Under the pieces are notes generated by a model, which saw nothing but the letters and a program-made list of their open reading frames with translations, was not told where the DNA came from and ran no database searches. A stretch of DNA of 64,000 nucleotides from SG8-30 sp964406445. Its GTDB lineage: Bacteria; Pseudomonadota; Gammaproteobacteria; Steroidobacterales; Steroidobacteraceae. The position numbers were made by a program, and so were the translations under genes. Positions 34,437 through 45,480 of this stretch are shown here, piece after piece (position 1 is the stretch's first letter; every line of letters begins with the position of its first letter). The stretch spans positions 30,149 through 94,148 of the forward strand of contig CAYORU010000010.1 of NCBI GenBank assembly GCA_964406445.1. Reading direction: 5' to 3'.

Positions 34437-35150
34437 TCACTTCCTCTCCGGCAGCTGGCTCAGCGGGTCCACCGGCCGGCCGTCGATGCGCATCTCGAAG
34501 TAGAGCATCGGCTGCTGCGCGGGCCCGTTGCCCATGGTCGCGATGCGCTGGCCGGCGCGCACCTGGTCGGATTCCCGCACGAGCACGCTCGAGTTGTGGC
34601 CGTAGGCAGAGAGCCAGCCGCGCTCGTGGCTCACGATCACCAGCTGTCCGTAGCCGCGCAGGCCGCTGCCCGTGTAGACCACGCGGCCGTCCGCCGCGGC
34701 GAGCACGGGCTGGCCGAATTCGCCGTCGATCCGCAGCCCCACGCCGCCGGTCGGCTGGCGCAGCGTGCCGGCCACGCGCCCGCCCTCCACCGGCCAGGTC
34801 CAGCGCGGCGGCGCCGGCAGCGCCGCCGGCGCGGCAGGCGCGGATGCCGGGGGCGGCCGCGGTACCGGGGTCGTCGACTGGCCGGCCGGCGGCCGCAGCG
34901 CGAGCCGCTGGCCCGGATGGATGAGGTAGTCGCGGCCGATGCCGTTCCAGCGCGCGAGGTCGCGGTAGTCGAGGCCGTGGCGCGTGGCGATGGAGTAGAG
35001 CGTGTCGCCTGCACGCACCGTGTAGTAACCAGCCCCGGAAGGGCGGCGCGGCTCGCCGCCGCAACCGGCGACGAGGCTCGTGCACAGGCAGAGGGAGAGC
35101 GCAGCGGCGATCCAGGCGCGGTGGCCGCCGGCACGGGACGGTCGGGACAT
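34437..35150 (-). CDS. nlpD: NlpD-like lipoprotein, LysM + degenerate LytM
   Basis: Envelope activator of the AmiC-type amidase in cell separation. 237 aa. Signal peptide with lipobox LVAGC (Cys30). LysM domain at about residues 42-86 (YYTVRAGDTLYSIATRHGL ... HPGQRLAL), a Pro-rich linker, and a LytM/M23 fold at about 118-230. The peptidase metal ligands are missing (GVGLRIDGEFG, MLYFEMR), as in E. coli NlpD, so it should activate and not cut. Only the stop codon is drawn from the repeat arm. No rpoS follows, unlike the usual order. Confidence 0.9.
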   Translation of the reverse strand: MSRPSRAGGHRAWIAAALSLCLCTSLVAGCGGEPRRPSGAGYYTVRAGDTLYSIATRHGLDYRDLARWNGIGRDYLIHPGQRLALRPPAGQSTTPVPRPPPASAPAAPAALPAPPRWTWPVEGGRVAGTLRQPTGGVGLRIDGEFGQPVLAAADGRVVYTGSGLRGYGQLVIVSHERGWLSAYGHNSSVLVRESDQVRAGQRIATMGNGPAQQPMLYFEMRIDGRPVDPLSQLPERK

Positions 35151-35155
35151 CTTCC

Positions 35156-35788
35156 CTAGGATACGCCCCCGACCAGCGGGACGAAGCTGACGAAGCCCAG
35201 CCGCTCGCGCATGTACTGGTCGCCGCGGCGCGTCAGGCGCAGCAGCTCCTGCTGGCCCTCGGGACCGATCGGCGCCACCAGCCGGCCCCCGTCCTTGAGT
35301 TGCTCGAGCAGCTTGACGGGCACGGCGTGCGGCGCGGCCGCGACCAGGATCGCGTCGAAGGGCGCCTGGGTCTTCCAGCCCTCCGCGCCGTCGCCGTGCT
35401 TGAAGCGCACGTTGCGGATGCCCAGCGCGCGGACGCGCTCCCGCGCCTTCTCGAGCAGCGGCGCGATGCGCTCGATCGAGTACAGCTTGCCCACCAGCGG
35501 CGCCAGCACCGCGGTCTGGTAGCCACAGCCGGTGCCGATCTCGAGCACCTTCTCCGGCGTGCCGCCGACCGTCACCGCCTCGGTCATGCGCGCCACCACA
35601 TAGGGCTGGGAGATGGTCTGCGAGTGGCCGATCGGCAGCGCGGTGTCCTCGTAGGCGCGGCTGGCGAGCGCCTCGTCCACGAACGCGTGCCGCGGCACGT
35701 TGCGGATGCGGTCGAGTACGCGCGGGTCGCGGATTCCCTGCTCCATCAGCCGCTGCACCAGCCGCTCGCGCGTGCGCGCCGAGGTCAT
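35156..35788 (-). CDS. pcm: Protein-L-isoaspartate O-methyltransferase
   Basis: Repairs isoaspartyl residues in aged proteins using SAM. 210 aa from ATG 35788 (E. coli 208). RNVPRHAFVDEALASRAYEDTALPIGHSQTISQPYVVA, in consecutive blocks at about 29-66, is the substrate region. SAM motif VLEIGTGCGYQTAVL at about 81-95. An alternative TTG at 35830 overlaps the surE stop (TTGA) and would add 14 residues; family length favours ATG. Stop TAG lies five bases before nlpD. Confidence 0.95.
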   Translation of the reverse strand: MTSARTRERLVQRLMEQGIRDPRVLDRIRNVPRHAFVDEALASRAYEDTALPIGHSQTISQPYVVARMTEAVTVGGTPEKVLEIGTGCGYQTAVLAPLVGKLYSIERIAPLLEKARERVRALGIRNVRFKHGDGAEGWKTQAPFDAILVAAAPHAVPVKLLEQLKDGGRLVAPIGPEGQQELLRLTRRGDQYMRERLGFVSFVPLVGGVS

Positions 35789-35826
35789 GCCGATGCCGGC
35801 GTTCCCGGTCTCTCCGGCCCCGCGGT

Positions 35827-36588
35827 TCAACCGTCCTGCCCCCGCAGCCAGTCCCGCAGCCCGTCGATCGCGCCGTGGCGGGTCAGGTCCACCTGCAGGG
35901 GCGTCACCGAGACGTAGCCGCTGGCGACGGCGTGGAAGTCGGTGCCCGGGCCCGCGTCCTGCCCGGGCCCGGCGGCGCCGACCCAGTAGATCGGCCGGCC
36001 GCGCGGATCCGACGCCTTGACCACGGCCTCCGCGCGGTGGCGATAGCCGAGACGCGTCGCCTCGAAGCCGCGGATCTCCTCGTACGGCAGGTCGGGCACG
36101 TTCACGTTGAGAATCATGGAATGGTGCAGCGGCTCGGCGACGAGGCGCTCCACCAGCTCGCGCGCGACGCGCGCGCCCGTCGCGAAGTGGCGGGCGGGCC
36201 CGCGCTCGGGCACCAGCGAGACCGCGATGGTCGGCAGCCCGAGGAACCGCCCTTCGATCGCCGCCGCCACCGTGCCCGAGTACAGGACGTCGTCGCCCAG
36301 GTTCGCGCCGTCGTTGACGCCGGCCACGACCATGTCGAACTCGTCCTCGAACAGGCCGGTGATGGCCAGGTGGACGCAGTCGGTCGGCGTGCCGTTGATC
36401 ACGTACCAGGTGTTCTCGTCGACGCGCTGAACCCGAAGGGGCACGTCGAGCGTCAGCGAATGGCTTGCGCCGCTGCGGTTGCGGTCGGGCGCCACGACCA
36501 CGAGCGGCGCCACGCCGGTCAGCGCCTCCTTGAGGTGGCGCAGGCCGGGAGCCCGGTAGCCGTCGTCGTTGGCGAGCAGAATCTTCAA
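35827..36588 (-). CDS. surE: 5'/3'-nucleotidase SurE
   Basis: Survival-associated nucleotidase and exopolyphosphatase. 253 aa from TTG 36588, exactly the E. coli length. KILLANDDGYRAPGL at residues 2-16 carries the metal Asp pair, with the Ser/Asn region DRNRSGASHSLTL at about 43-55 and NDGANLGDDVLYSGTVAAA at about 96-114. A longer frame upstream reads unrelated Arg-rich sequence and is rejected. surE-pcm-nlpD is a standard operon. Confidence 0.94.
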   Translation of the reverse strand: MKILLANDDGYRAPGLRHLKEALTGVAPLVVVAPDRNRSGASHSLTLDVPLRVQRVDENTWYVINGTPTDCVHLAITGLFEDEFDMVVAGVNDGANLGDDVLYSGTVAAAIEGRFLGLPTIAVSLVPERGPARHFATGARVARELVERLVAEPLHHSMILNVNVPDLPYEEIRGFEATRLGYRHRAEAVVKASDPRGRPIYWVGAAGPGQDAGPGTDFHAVASGYVSVTPLQVDLTRHGAIDGLRDWLRGQDG

Positions 36589-36640
36589 GGCCTTGCGCTG
36601 CGAAAGCAGTCCTGGAGAGCGCGCCGCCAGGCGCGGCGGC

Positions 36641-36648
36641 ACTATACT
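36641..36648. promoter_or_regulatory. Bidirectional -10-like ACTATACT between surE and smr
   Basis: TATACT on the plus strand (toward smr) and TATAGT on the minus strand (toward surE) overlap in one 8-base AT island within a GC-rich 116-base divergent gap. Neither side has a strong -35. The smr leader would hold GCGAGG ahead of ATG 36705. Confidence 0.4.
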
Positions 36649-36704
36649 CGACCGCGGCCGCCGAGGCACCCGCCGCGGCCGCCCCGAAGCAGCGCGAGGC
36701 CGGC

Positions 36705-37232
36705 ATGGGCGAGGACGATCTGGAGCTGTTTCGCAAGGCCGTCGAGGGCGCGCGCCCGCTGGCGCCGAAGCGCCGCGACCTGCGTCCGCCGCCGCCCCGT
36801 CCGGCGGCGGCCTTCCGGCGCGCCGACGAGCGCGCGGCGCTCGAAGACTCGCTCGACCACCTTCCCGAGGAACTCGAGGTCGAGAGCGGCGAGGAGCTGC
36901 ACTTCGGCAGGGACCGCGTGCCCGCAGCCGTGCTGAAGGGCCTGCGCCGAGGGCGCTACGCCATCGAGGACGAGCTCGACCTGCACGGCCTGACGGCCGT
37001 CCAGGCGCGCGACGTCCTGCGCGACTTCCTCGCGTCGGCCACGGCGCGCCGCCTGTCCTGCGTGCGCATCGTGCACGGCAAGGGCCGCGGCTCCGGTCCG
37101 CGCGGTCCGGTGCTGAAGAAGTCGGTGAACCTGTGGCTGCGCAAGCATGACGCCGTGCTCGCCTTCAGCTCGGCCCGGCCCGCCCAGGGCGGCACGGGCG
37201 CGCTCTGCGTGCTGCTGCGCCGCTCAGCCTGA
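36705..37232 (+). CDS. Smr domain protein
   Basis: 175 aa. Basic Pro-rich N-terminal half, then a Smr domain at about residues 85-170 with ELDLHGLTAVQARDVLRDFL and CVRIVHGKGRGS (the HGKG nucleic-acid-contact loop). Stand-alone Smr proteins of this size resemble YdaL/SmrA and SmrB; SmrB cuts mRNA at collided ribosomes in E. coli. Assignment to a subgroup is not secure. It is the only plus-strand gene inside a long minus-strand cluster, and its 3' end overlaps truD by nine bases tail to tail. Confidence 0.87.
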   Translation: MGEDDLELFRKAVEGARPLAPKRRDLRPPPPRPAAAFRRADERAALEDSLDHLPEELEVESGEELHFGRDRVPAAVLKGLRRGRYAIEDELDLHGLTAVQARDVLRDFLASATARRLSCVRIVHGKGRGSGPRGPVLKKSVNLWLRKHDAVLAFSSARPAQGGTGALCVLLRRSA

Positions 37233-38300
37233 CTCCGCCTCCTGCAGGTCGAGGCCGGCCACCTCCGCGAGCACGGCCGTGGCGAAGGCGCCGCGCGGCA
37301 GCTCGAACGACACCGCCAGCGCGCCGTCGAGCCAGTGGTGCTCGAGCGCCCGCGGCAGGACGCGCAGCGGGCGGCGGGCCGCCTCGACTCCCGCCTCGCA
37401 CAGCGCCGCGACCAGCGCGGCGAAGGGCGCGAGCGCCGCGGCCTCGACCACGCCGGCCTCGAGGGCCGGCTGCAGGCCGCCGCGGCCGGGCAACGGGCCG
37501 GACGGATGGACGTCGCCAGTGGCGCAACGCGCCTCGAGCCCGGAGTCGATCTCTTCCGCGACGAAGACGCTCGCCGTGCCGTCGAGGCTCACCACTTCGC
37601 CGGGCAGGAGCCGGTCCCAGCTGCCGGCCTCGACTCGCGCGGCGAGCAGCGCGTTGAAAGTGAGCGCGCGGGCCGCCGAGAGCACGAAGGCACGCGACTC
37701 GCGTTCCACCGGCAGCGCGCCGCCGCCGGTCCAGGCGGCGACCGACTCGAGGTTGGCGCCGTCCCGGCCGAAGCGCTGCGGGCCGAAGTAGTTCGGCGCG
37801 CCGTGCGCGGCGACGCGTGACAGCCGCCGCTCCAGCTCCTGCCGCTCGCCCGCGACGTCCCGCAACACGATCCGGAACCGGTTGCCGGCGAGCGCGCCGC
37901 GCCTCAGCTTGCGCGAGTGGGGCAGCACGTCGAGCACCCGGAAGCCCGGCCCCTCGAACCCGGCAAGGTCGCGCGGCGGCCGTCCGGCCGGGACCGAGAA
38001 CCACTGGATGGCGACCGCCCGCCGGTCCTTCAGGCCCGCGAAACCGACGTCCTGCGGGCGCAGGCCCGCCGCGCGCGCCAGGCGGCGCGCCACGAACAGG
38101 GTGTTGGCGTCGGTTTTCTCGACGCGCAGCAGCAGGTGCGCGCTGCCGCCGTCGGCATCGAAGCCGAGGCGCTCCTCGACCCGGAAGTCGCCCGGCTCGA
38201 CCTTGATCCGCGCGACGCCGCGTGGCTCGCCGGAGGCGCGCGGCGGCGCGAGCGCCAGCGTCCGCCAGGCGGCAGGAACGAACGGCCCGGCGTCGCTCAC
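37224..38300 (-). CDS. truD: tRNA pseudouridine-13 synthase TruD
   Basis: Makes pseudouridine 13 in tRNA-Glu. 358 aa from GTG 38300 (E. coli 349). IKVEPGDFRVEERLGF, KTDANTLFVARRLA, and the catalytic Asp in VGFAGLKDRRAVAIQWFSV at about residue 83. The TRUD insertion follows with PNYFGPQRFGRDG at about 155. GTG overlaps the ispF stop (GTGA). Confidence 0.95.
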   Translation of the reverse strand: MSDAGPFVPAAWRTLALAPPRASGEPRGVARIKVEPGDFRVEERLGFDADGGSAHLLLRVEKTDANTLFVARRLARAAGLRPQDVGFAGLKDRRAVAIQWFSVPAGRPPRDLAGFEGPGFRVLDVLPHSRKLRRGALAGNRFRIVLRDVAGERQELERRLSRVAAHGAPNYFGPQRFGRDGANLESVAAWTGGGALPVERESRAFVLSAARALTFNALLAARVEAGSWDRLLPGEVVSLDGTASVFVAEEIDSGLEARCATGDVHPSGPLPGRGGLQPALEAGVVEAAALAPFAALVAALCEAGVEAARRPLRVLPRALEHHWLDGALAVSFELPRGAFATAVLAEVAGLDLQEAESG

Positions 38301-38782
38301 GGGTCGCGCGGCGCGACTTCGAGCACGGCCGTCGCGAGCGCCGCGATGCCCTCCCCGCGGCCCGGGAAACCCAGGCCTTCGGTCGTCGTCGCCTTGACGC
38401 TCACCGCCTCCCGCGCGAGCCCGAGGTCGGCGGCGATGTTCGCGCGCATCGCCTCGCGGTGCGGACCGACCCGCGGCGCCTCGGCGATCACCGTGACGTC
38501 GCACTGCGCGACGCGCAGGCCGCGGGCCTCGACGACCGCGCGGACCGCGCGCAGCAGCACCCTGCTGTCGGCGCCGCGCCAGCGCCCGTCGGAGTCCGGG
38601 AAATGCTGGCCGATGTCGCCGGCCGCCGCCGCGCCGAGCAGCGCGTCGGCGAGCGCGTGCAGGACCACGTCGCCGTCCGAGTGGGCGATGAGACCGGAGT
38701 TGTGCGGGATGCGGACGCCGCCCAGCACGACGTGGTCGCCGGGCCCGAAGCGGTGCACGTCGAAGCCGTTGCCGACCCTCAT
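38297..38782 (-). CDS. ispF: 2-C-methyl-D-erythritol 2,4-cyclodiphosphate synthase
   Basis: MEP isoprenoid pathway enzyme. 161 aa (E. coli 159). GNGFDVHRFGPGDHVVLGGV at residues 4-23 holds the zinc ligands Asp and His. AHSDGDVVLHALADALLGA at about 34-52 and KATTTEGLGFPGRGEGIAA at about 130-148 complete the active site. Overlaps ispD by ATGA. Confidence 0.97.
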   Translation of the reverse strand: MRVGNGFDVHRFGPGDHVVLGGVRIPHNSGLIAHSDGDVVLHALADALLGAAAAGDIGQHFPDSDGRWRGADSRVLLRAVRAVVEARGLRVAQCDVTVIAEAPRVGPHREAMRANIAADLGLAREAVSVKATTTEGLGFPGRGEGIAALATAVLEVAPRDP

Positions 38783-39474
38783 GCGGCGACTCCCAGCGCG
38801 GCGAGGCAGGCCGCCGCGAGCGCAAGATCCGAGGGCCGCGTCACCTTGACGTTGAGTGCCGAGCCCTCGACGAGCAGCGGTCGCTGGCCGAGGCCCTCGA
38901 TCGCGGTCGCCTCGTCGCCCGGCGTGGCGCCGGAGCGCGCGGCCGCCTCGAGCGCACGCTCGAGCAGGCCGCGGCGGAACATCTGCGGCGTCAGCGCGCG
39001 CCAGAGCCCCTCGCGCGCCACGGTGGCGGCGACCCGCGTCCCGTCGGCACGCTTCAGCGTGTCGGCGACCGGCAGCGCGAGCAGGCCGCCGACGGCGTCA
39101 CCCTCGCAGGCCTCGATCAGGCGGTCGAGGTCGGCCGGCGGCAGGCAGGGCCGCGCCGCGTCGTGCACCAGGATCCAGTCGTCGTCGGCCGCCGGCAGGA
39201 CGCGCAGGCCGGCCAGCACCGAGTCGGCGCGCTCCGCGCCGCCGGTCGCCGTTCGCACCTGCTCACGCAGCGCCGCGGGCAGTCCGCTCCAGCCGCCGTC
39301 GCCGGCGGCGAGGGCCACCGCACCGCCCGCGAATCGGGCGTTGCCGGCGAAGGGCGCGAGCGCCCACTCGAGGACGCTGCGTCCCAGGCACTTCAGATAC
39401 TGCTTGGGCGGGCCGCCGCCCATGCGGCGCGACGCGCCGGCCGCCGGCACGACGTACCACAGCCGGCCGGACAT
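38779..39474 (-). CDS. ispD: 2-C-methyl-D-erythritol 4-phosphate cytidylyltransferase
   Basis: Adds CMP to MEP. 231 aa (E. coli 236). VVPAAGASRRMGGGPPKQYL at residues 8-27 is the CTP-binding loop. VHDAARPCL at about 103 and the C-terminal NVKVTRPSDLALA match the family. Uses CTP, which pyrG upstream in the same cluster produces. Four bases after ftsB. Confidence 0.95.
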   Translation of the reverse strand: MSGRLWYVVPAAGASRRMGGGPPKQYLKCLGRSVLEWALAPFAGNARFAGGAVALAAGDGGWSGLPAALREQVRTATGGAERADSVLAGLRVLPAADDDWILVHDAARPCLPPADLDRLIEACEGDAVGGLLALPVADTLKRADGTRVAATVAREGLWRALTPQMFRRGLLERALEAAARSGATPGDEATAIEGLGQRPLLVEGSALNVKVTRPSDLALAAACLAALGVAA

Positions 39475-39478
39475 GGAG

Positions 39479-39823
39479 TCAGCGGGCCGCGGGCGTGGCC
39501 GCGGCCTGGCGGGTGGCCGGCGCGGGCGCTGCGCCCGGCGGCGGCAGGTCGGCCGGATCCACGACCTGGTAGAAGGTCTCGCCGGGAGCGACCATGCCGA
39601 GATCGTGCCGCGCGCGCTCCTCGAGCGCCGTGAGGCCGCCCTTGAGGTCGGCGACCTCCGCCTTCAGCTGCCCGTTGCGCTCGACGAGTCCCGCATTCTC
39701 GCTGCGCTGGGCCTCGACCGCCTCGCGCAGCTGCAGCACTTCGCGCATGCCCTCGTCGGAGACCCACAGCCGGTACTGGAGGAGCACCAACGCGGCGAGC
39801 AGAAGGACGGCGAAGAGCCTCAT
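39479..39823 (-). CDS. ftsB: Cell-division protein FtsB
   Basis: Bitopic divisome protein acting with FtsL and FtsQ. 114 aa (E. coli 103). Membrane helix at residues 2-19 (RLFAVLLLAALVLLQYRLW), then a periplasmic coiled coil to about 70 (LREAVEAQRSENAGLVERN ... LKAEVADLKG). The conserved ARHDLGMVAPGETFYQV follows at about 72-88, then an Ala/Pro-rich tail that is longer than usual. The ftsB-ispD link is standard. Confidence 0.93.
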   Translation of the reverse strand: MRLFAVLLLAALVLLQYRLWVSDEGMREVLQLREAVEAQRSENAGLVERNGQLKAEVADLKGGLTALEERARHDLGMVAPGETFYQVVDPADLPPPGAAPAPATRQAAATPAAR

Positions 39824-39880
39824 GAGGGCGGGAGCCTAGCAGAAGGGAGCAGGGAGTTGAATCGCGGGCAGTACATCAGA

Positions 39881-40099
39881 GTGACCGGTGATCGGTGATC
39901 GGTGATCGGCCAGAACGCTGGATCGGTGGCGGACCTGGCGCGCGGGCGGGGCCCGGCCTGGGCCACCACTGCGCTCGCTCGGCAAGAACTTACTCGCTCG
40001 ATCCGGGTGGCCCTGGCCGCCTCGCCCGCGCGCGACAAGGTAACGCCTGATTCAGCAGTGCCCGGCTTGGCCGATCACCGATCACCGGTCACCGGTCAC
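39881..40099 (-). repeat. GTGAYCG inverted-arm element, copy 3 (long form; gene-free 39824-40118)
   Basis: Left arm of four heptamers at 39881-39908, right arm of four at 40072-40099, 163-base core. Minus-strand core starts GCCAAGCCGGGCACTGCT and contains the second copy of the 96-bp module. It lies between eno and ftsB. Here the eno stop is 20 bases outside the arm. The remaining bases of the gap show nothing recognisable. Confidence 0.92.
39938..40033 (-). repeat. 96-bp imperfect palindromic module, copy B
   Basis: Inverted relative to 34213-34308 on the plus strand but in the same orientation relative to the element core. Begins and ends with GCGCGCGGGC / GCCCGCGCGC; about 84% identical to copy A by hand alignment. 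The 38 bases before it also align with the 38 bases before copy A. Confidence 0.85.
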
Positions 40100-40118
40100 T
40101 GACGGTTGGCGCCTGCCC

Positions 40119-41404
40119 TCACCGCAGCACCCCGTCCGGAAACGCCTCCCGCCCCGCGTACCGCGCCTTCGCGCCGAGTTCCGCCTCGATCCGCAGCAGC
40201 TGGTTGTACTTCGCCATGCGGTCTGAGCGGGAGAGCGAGCCGGTCTTGATCTGGGTCGCCGCGGTCGCGACCGCGATGTCGGCGATCGTGCTGTCCTCGG
40301 TCTCGCCTGACCTGTGGGAGACCACCGCCGTGTAGCCGGCGCGGCTCGCCATGTCGATCGCGGCCAGGGTTTCCGAGAGCGTGCCGATCTGGTTCGGCTT
40401 GATGAGGATCGAGTTGGCCACCTTGCGGCGGATGCCTTCGGCCAGGATCCGGGTGTTGGTGACGAACAGATCGTCGCCGACCAGCTGCGTCCGGCTGCCG
40501 AGGCGCGCGGTGAGGCCCGCCCAGCCGTCCCAGTCGCCCTCGGCCATGCCGTCCTCGATGGTGATCACGGGATAGCGGCCGGCGAGACCGGCGAGGTAGG
40601 CGCCGAATTCGTCCGGCGTGAAGTGCCGCGCCTCGGACTCGAGGTGGTACTTCCCGTCCTTGAAGAACTCGCTGCTCGCCACGTCGAGGCCGAGGTAGAT
40701 GTCCTTGCCAGGCTTGTAGCCCGCCTTCTCGATCGCCTCGAGGATCACCCCGAGCGCGGCCTCGTTCGAGTCGAGGTTCGGCGCGAAACCGCCCTCGTCG
40801 CCGACCGCGGTCGCGAGACCGCGCGAATGCAGCAGCTTCTTCAGGGTGTGGAACACCTCCGCGCCGTAGCGCAGCGCCTCCGCGAAGGTCGGCGCGCCGA
40901 CCGGAAGGATCATGAACTCCTGGATGTCGAGGCTGTTGTCGGCGTGCGCGCCGCCGTTGATGATGTTCATCATCGGCACGGGCATCACGCAGGCTTCCGC
41001 CCCGCCGAGCAGCCGGTAGAGCCCGACGCCCTGCTCGCGGGCCGCGGCGTGCGCGACGGCCAGCGAGGCCGCGAGGATGGCGTTCGCGCCCAGGCGCGAC
41101 TTGTTCTCGGTGCCGTCGAGGCTGCAGAGCCGGGCGTCGATGCCGGCCTGGTCGGCCGCGTCGAGCCCGACGATCGCGCCGCGGATCTCGCCGTTGACGT
41201 GGCCGACCGCCTTGCGCACGCCCCTGCCGAGGTAGCGGCCGGCGTCGCCGTCGCGCAGCTCGACCGCCTCGCGCGTGCCGGTCGAGGCGCCCGAGGGAAC
41301 GGCGGCGCGGCCGGTCGCGCCTGACTCCAGGACGACGTCGGCCTCGACCGTGGGATTGCCCCGGGAGTCGACGATCTCGCGACCCCGGATGTCGGCGATG
41401 CGGC

Positions 41405-41408
<4 letters not shown>
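40119..41408 (-). CDS. eno: Enolase
   Basis: Glycolytic 2-phosphoglycerate dehydratase and degradosome component. 429 aa from GTG 41408 (E. coli 432). IRGREIVDSRGNPTVEADV near the N-terminus, PSGASTGTREA, the metal/catalytic regions AVGDEGGFAPN, ITIEDGMAEGDW and ILIKPNQIGTL, and SHRSGETEDSTIADIAVA at about 368. GTG overlaps the kdsA stop. Confidence 0.97.
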
Positions 41409-43881
<2,473 letters not shown>

Positions 43882-43972
43882 CGGGAACCCCGCCGCGACG
43901 GACAAACCGGAGAAGACCCGCGCTGACTGGCCGGGGGCGGCCATCGTCGGGCCCGTTTCACGACGGGGAATC

Positions 43973-43978
43973 AGTCTA
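43973..43978 (-). promoter_or_regulatory. TAGACT -10-like hexamer in the pyrG leader region
   Basis: The 207-base gap between tilS and pyrG holds TAGACT on the coding strand, giving a predicted leader of about 80 bases that ends GCGGCGGGGTTCCC just before ATG. The -35 is poor. The rest of the gap (43979-44088) is GC-rich with nothing recognisable. Confidence 0.35.
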
Positions 43979-44088
43979 CCGCATGGCGGCGGTGGCGGCC
44001 ACCCGCCGCGCCTTCCTGCCGCCCGGCGCCGCCGTCGCGTTCCTCAGTCGCGCGCAGGCCGCCGGCCGCACGCGCGGCATCGCCGCGC

Positions 44089-45441
44089 TCATGCGCCCGG
44101 CTCAGGCTCCCAGCGCAGGACGACGCCCGGTTCTCCCGGCCGCGCGGCGGCCTTCGCATCGATCCACCGGCTGCCAACGGCCAGCAATCGGGGGCCCGCG
44201 TAGAGCAGCGGGGTCCGGTCGCGGATCCACGGCGGCACGCCCGACTTGCGGAACAGCTCGTCGAGCGGCGCGGGACGCGCGAGGCCCGCGAGCTGGATGC
44301 GCTCACCGCCATGGCGAAGCTGCAACCGGAGGCTCGCGTCCAGCCGGCCCGGATCGAGCCCCTCGCCGCGGACAGGCGCCAGCACCACCCGCCCGACGCC
44401 GGGCACGCTGCACTCCGCCTCTGGGCCGAAGGCCCAGGGCCCGGGGGCCGTCGCCGGCATCGGCCGCATCGCGTAGAGCCGCCCTCGCCAGCGGCGGATC
44501 TCGCCTCGCGGCCAGCGGACCACGGGCAGCGCATGCTCCCGAGCGTCGAGCATCTGCCGCAGGCAGGCTTCGAGGCGCGCGGTCGACGGCGCGCCGAGCC
44601 CCTGCCCGCGCAGCCACCAGCGCAGCAGGTTCGCCTGGCGCGGCCGCGACAGGCCGGCGAGCGGAGCGACCCGCAGGCAGGCGCCGTCCGCGACCGTGGC
44701 CGCGTCGGCGGCCGCGAGGTCGTCGAGCAGGCCCTGCGCCTCGGCGAGGTGCCGCGCCGTGCGCGATGCCGACCGCGCGGCCGCCGGCCAGCGGTCGGCG
44801 AGGGCCGGCGTCACTCGCGCGCGCAGGTAACCACGGTCGGAACCGTCCGGCCCGTTCATCGGGTCCTCGACCCAGCCGAGCCCCGCCTCGCGGCAGTAAG
44901 CCTCGAGCGCGCGGCGTGGCAGGCCGAGCATCGGCCTCAGGTGCAGGCCAGGGCCCAGCACGGCACGCGCGGGCATCGCCGAGAGTCCCCGCAGGCCGGC
45001 GCCCCGCAGCAGCTGCAGCAGCACCGTCTCGAGCTGGTCGTCCTGGTGGTGGGCCGTCAGCAGCGCCTCGCCGGGCCCGAGGCTCGCGGCGAGCGCCGCG
45101 TAGCGCGCGTCGCGCGCCGCGGCCTCGACGCTCGCGCCGCGGGCCGGCCGGAGCGCCAGGCCGAGCACGCCCAGCGGCACCGCGAGCCCGTCGCACAGGC
45201 GGCGGCAGTGCGCTTCCCAGGCTGGGGCGCCAGCCTGCAGCCCGTGGTTGACGTGCAGCGCGCGCAGGACGAGGTCCGGGTGACGCGGGCGCAGCACCGC
45301 GCAGGCCGCGAGCAGCGCCACCGAGTCGACGCCGCCCGACAGCGCGACGCACAGGCGCGCCGCGGGCCAGCCCGGCGCGAGCCGGGCGAGGACCTGCTCG
45401 ACCTCGTCCGGCAGGGTCGTCGTGGTCCGTCCGGGATTCAT
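44089..45441 (-). CDS. tilS: tRNA(Ile)-lysidine synthetase TilS
   Basis: Converts C34 of the CAU-anticodon tRNA-Ile to lysidine. 450 aa (E. coli 432). PP-loop SGGVDSVALL at about residues 35-44 and the HHQDDQLETVLLQLLRGAG segment at about 131-149. The C-terminal domain follows with LRHGGERIQL and the LDELFRKSGVPPWIRDRTPLLY block at about 396-417. Follows accA with a 39-base gap. Confidence 0.95.
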   Translation of the reverse strand: MNPGRTTTTLPDEVEQVLARLAPGWPAARLCVALSGGVDSVALLAACAVLRPRHPDLVLRALHVNHGLQAGAPAWEAHCRRLCDGLAVPLGVLGLALRPARGASVEAAARDARYAALAASLGPGEALLTAHHQDDQLETVLLQLLRGAGLRGLSAMPARAVLGPGLHLRPMLGLPRRALEAYCREAGLGWVEDPMNGPDGSDRGYLRARVTPALADRWPAAARSASRTARHLAEAQGLLDDLAAADAATVADGACLRVAPLAGLSRPRQANLLRWWLRGQGLGAPSTARLEACLRQMLDAREHALPVVRWPRGEIRRWRGRLYAMRPMPATAPGPWAFGPEAECSVPGVGRVVLAPVRGEGLDPGRLDASLRLQLRHGGERIQLAGLARPAPLDELFRKSGVPPWIRDRTPLLYAGPRLLAVGSRWIDAKAAARPGEPGVVLRWEPEPGA

Positions 45442-45480
45442 GCCGCAGCCGACGCAGCGGGGCGCGGGCGGGCAGCCTTG

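Larger units (their letters stand above)
34105..34440 (+). repeat. GTGAYCG inverted-arm element, copy 2 (long form; gene-free 34116-34436)
   Basis: Left arm of ten heptamers (eight GTGATCG, two GTGACCG) at 34105-34174. Right arm of four at 34413-34440. The 238-base core starts GCCGAACCGGGCGGTGCC, then carries a 96-bp palindromic module and a GGGGACA inverted pair. It lies between two convergent genes and supplies the stop codons of both (the Mth938-like gene and nlpD). No protein-coding frame of interest is seen in the 321 gene-free bases. Confidence 0.92.

Noticed and set aside
36589..36669. N-terminal extension of surE (280 aa)
   Set aside because: Arg/Pro-rich residues without family similarity; TTG 36588 gives exactly the 253-aa family length.
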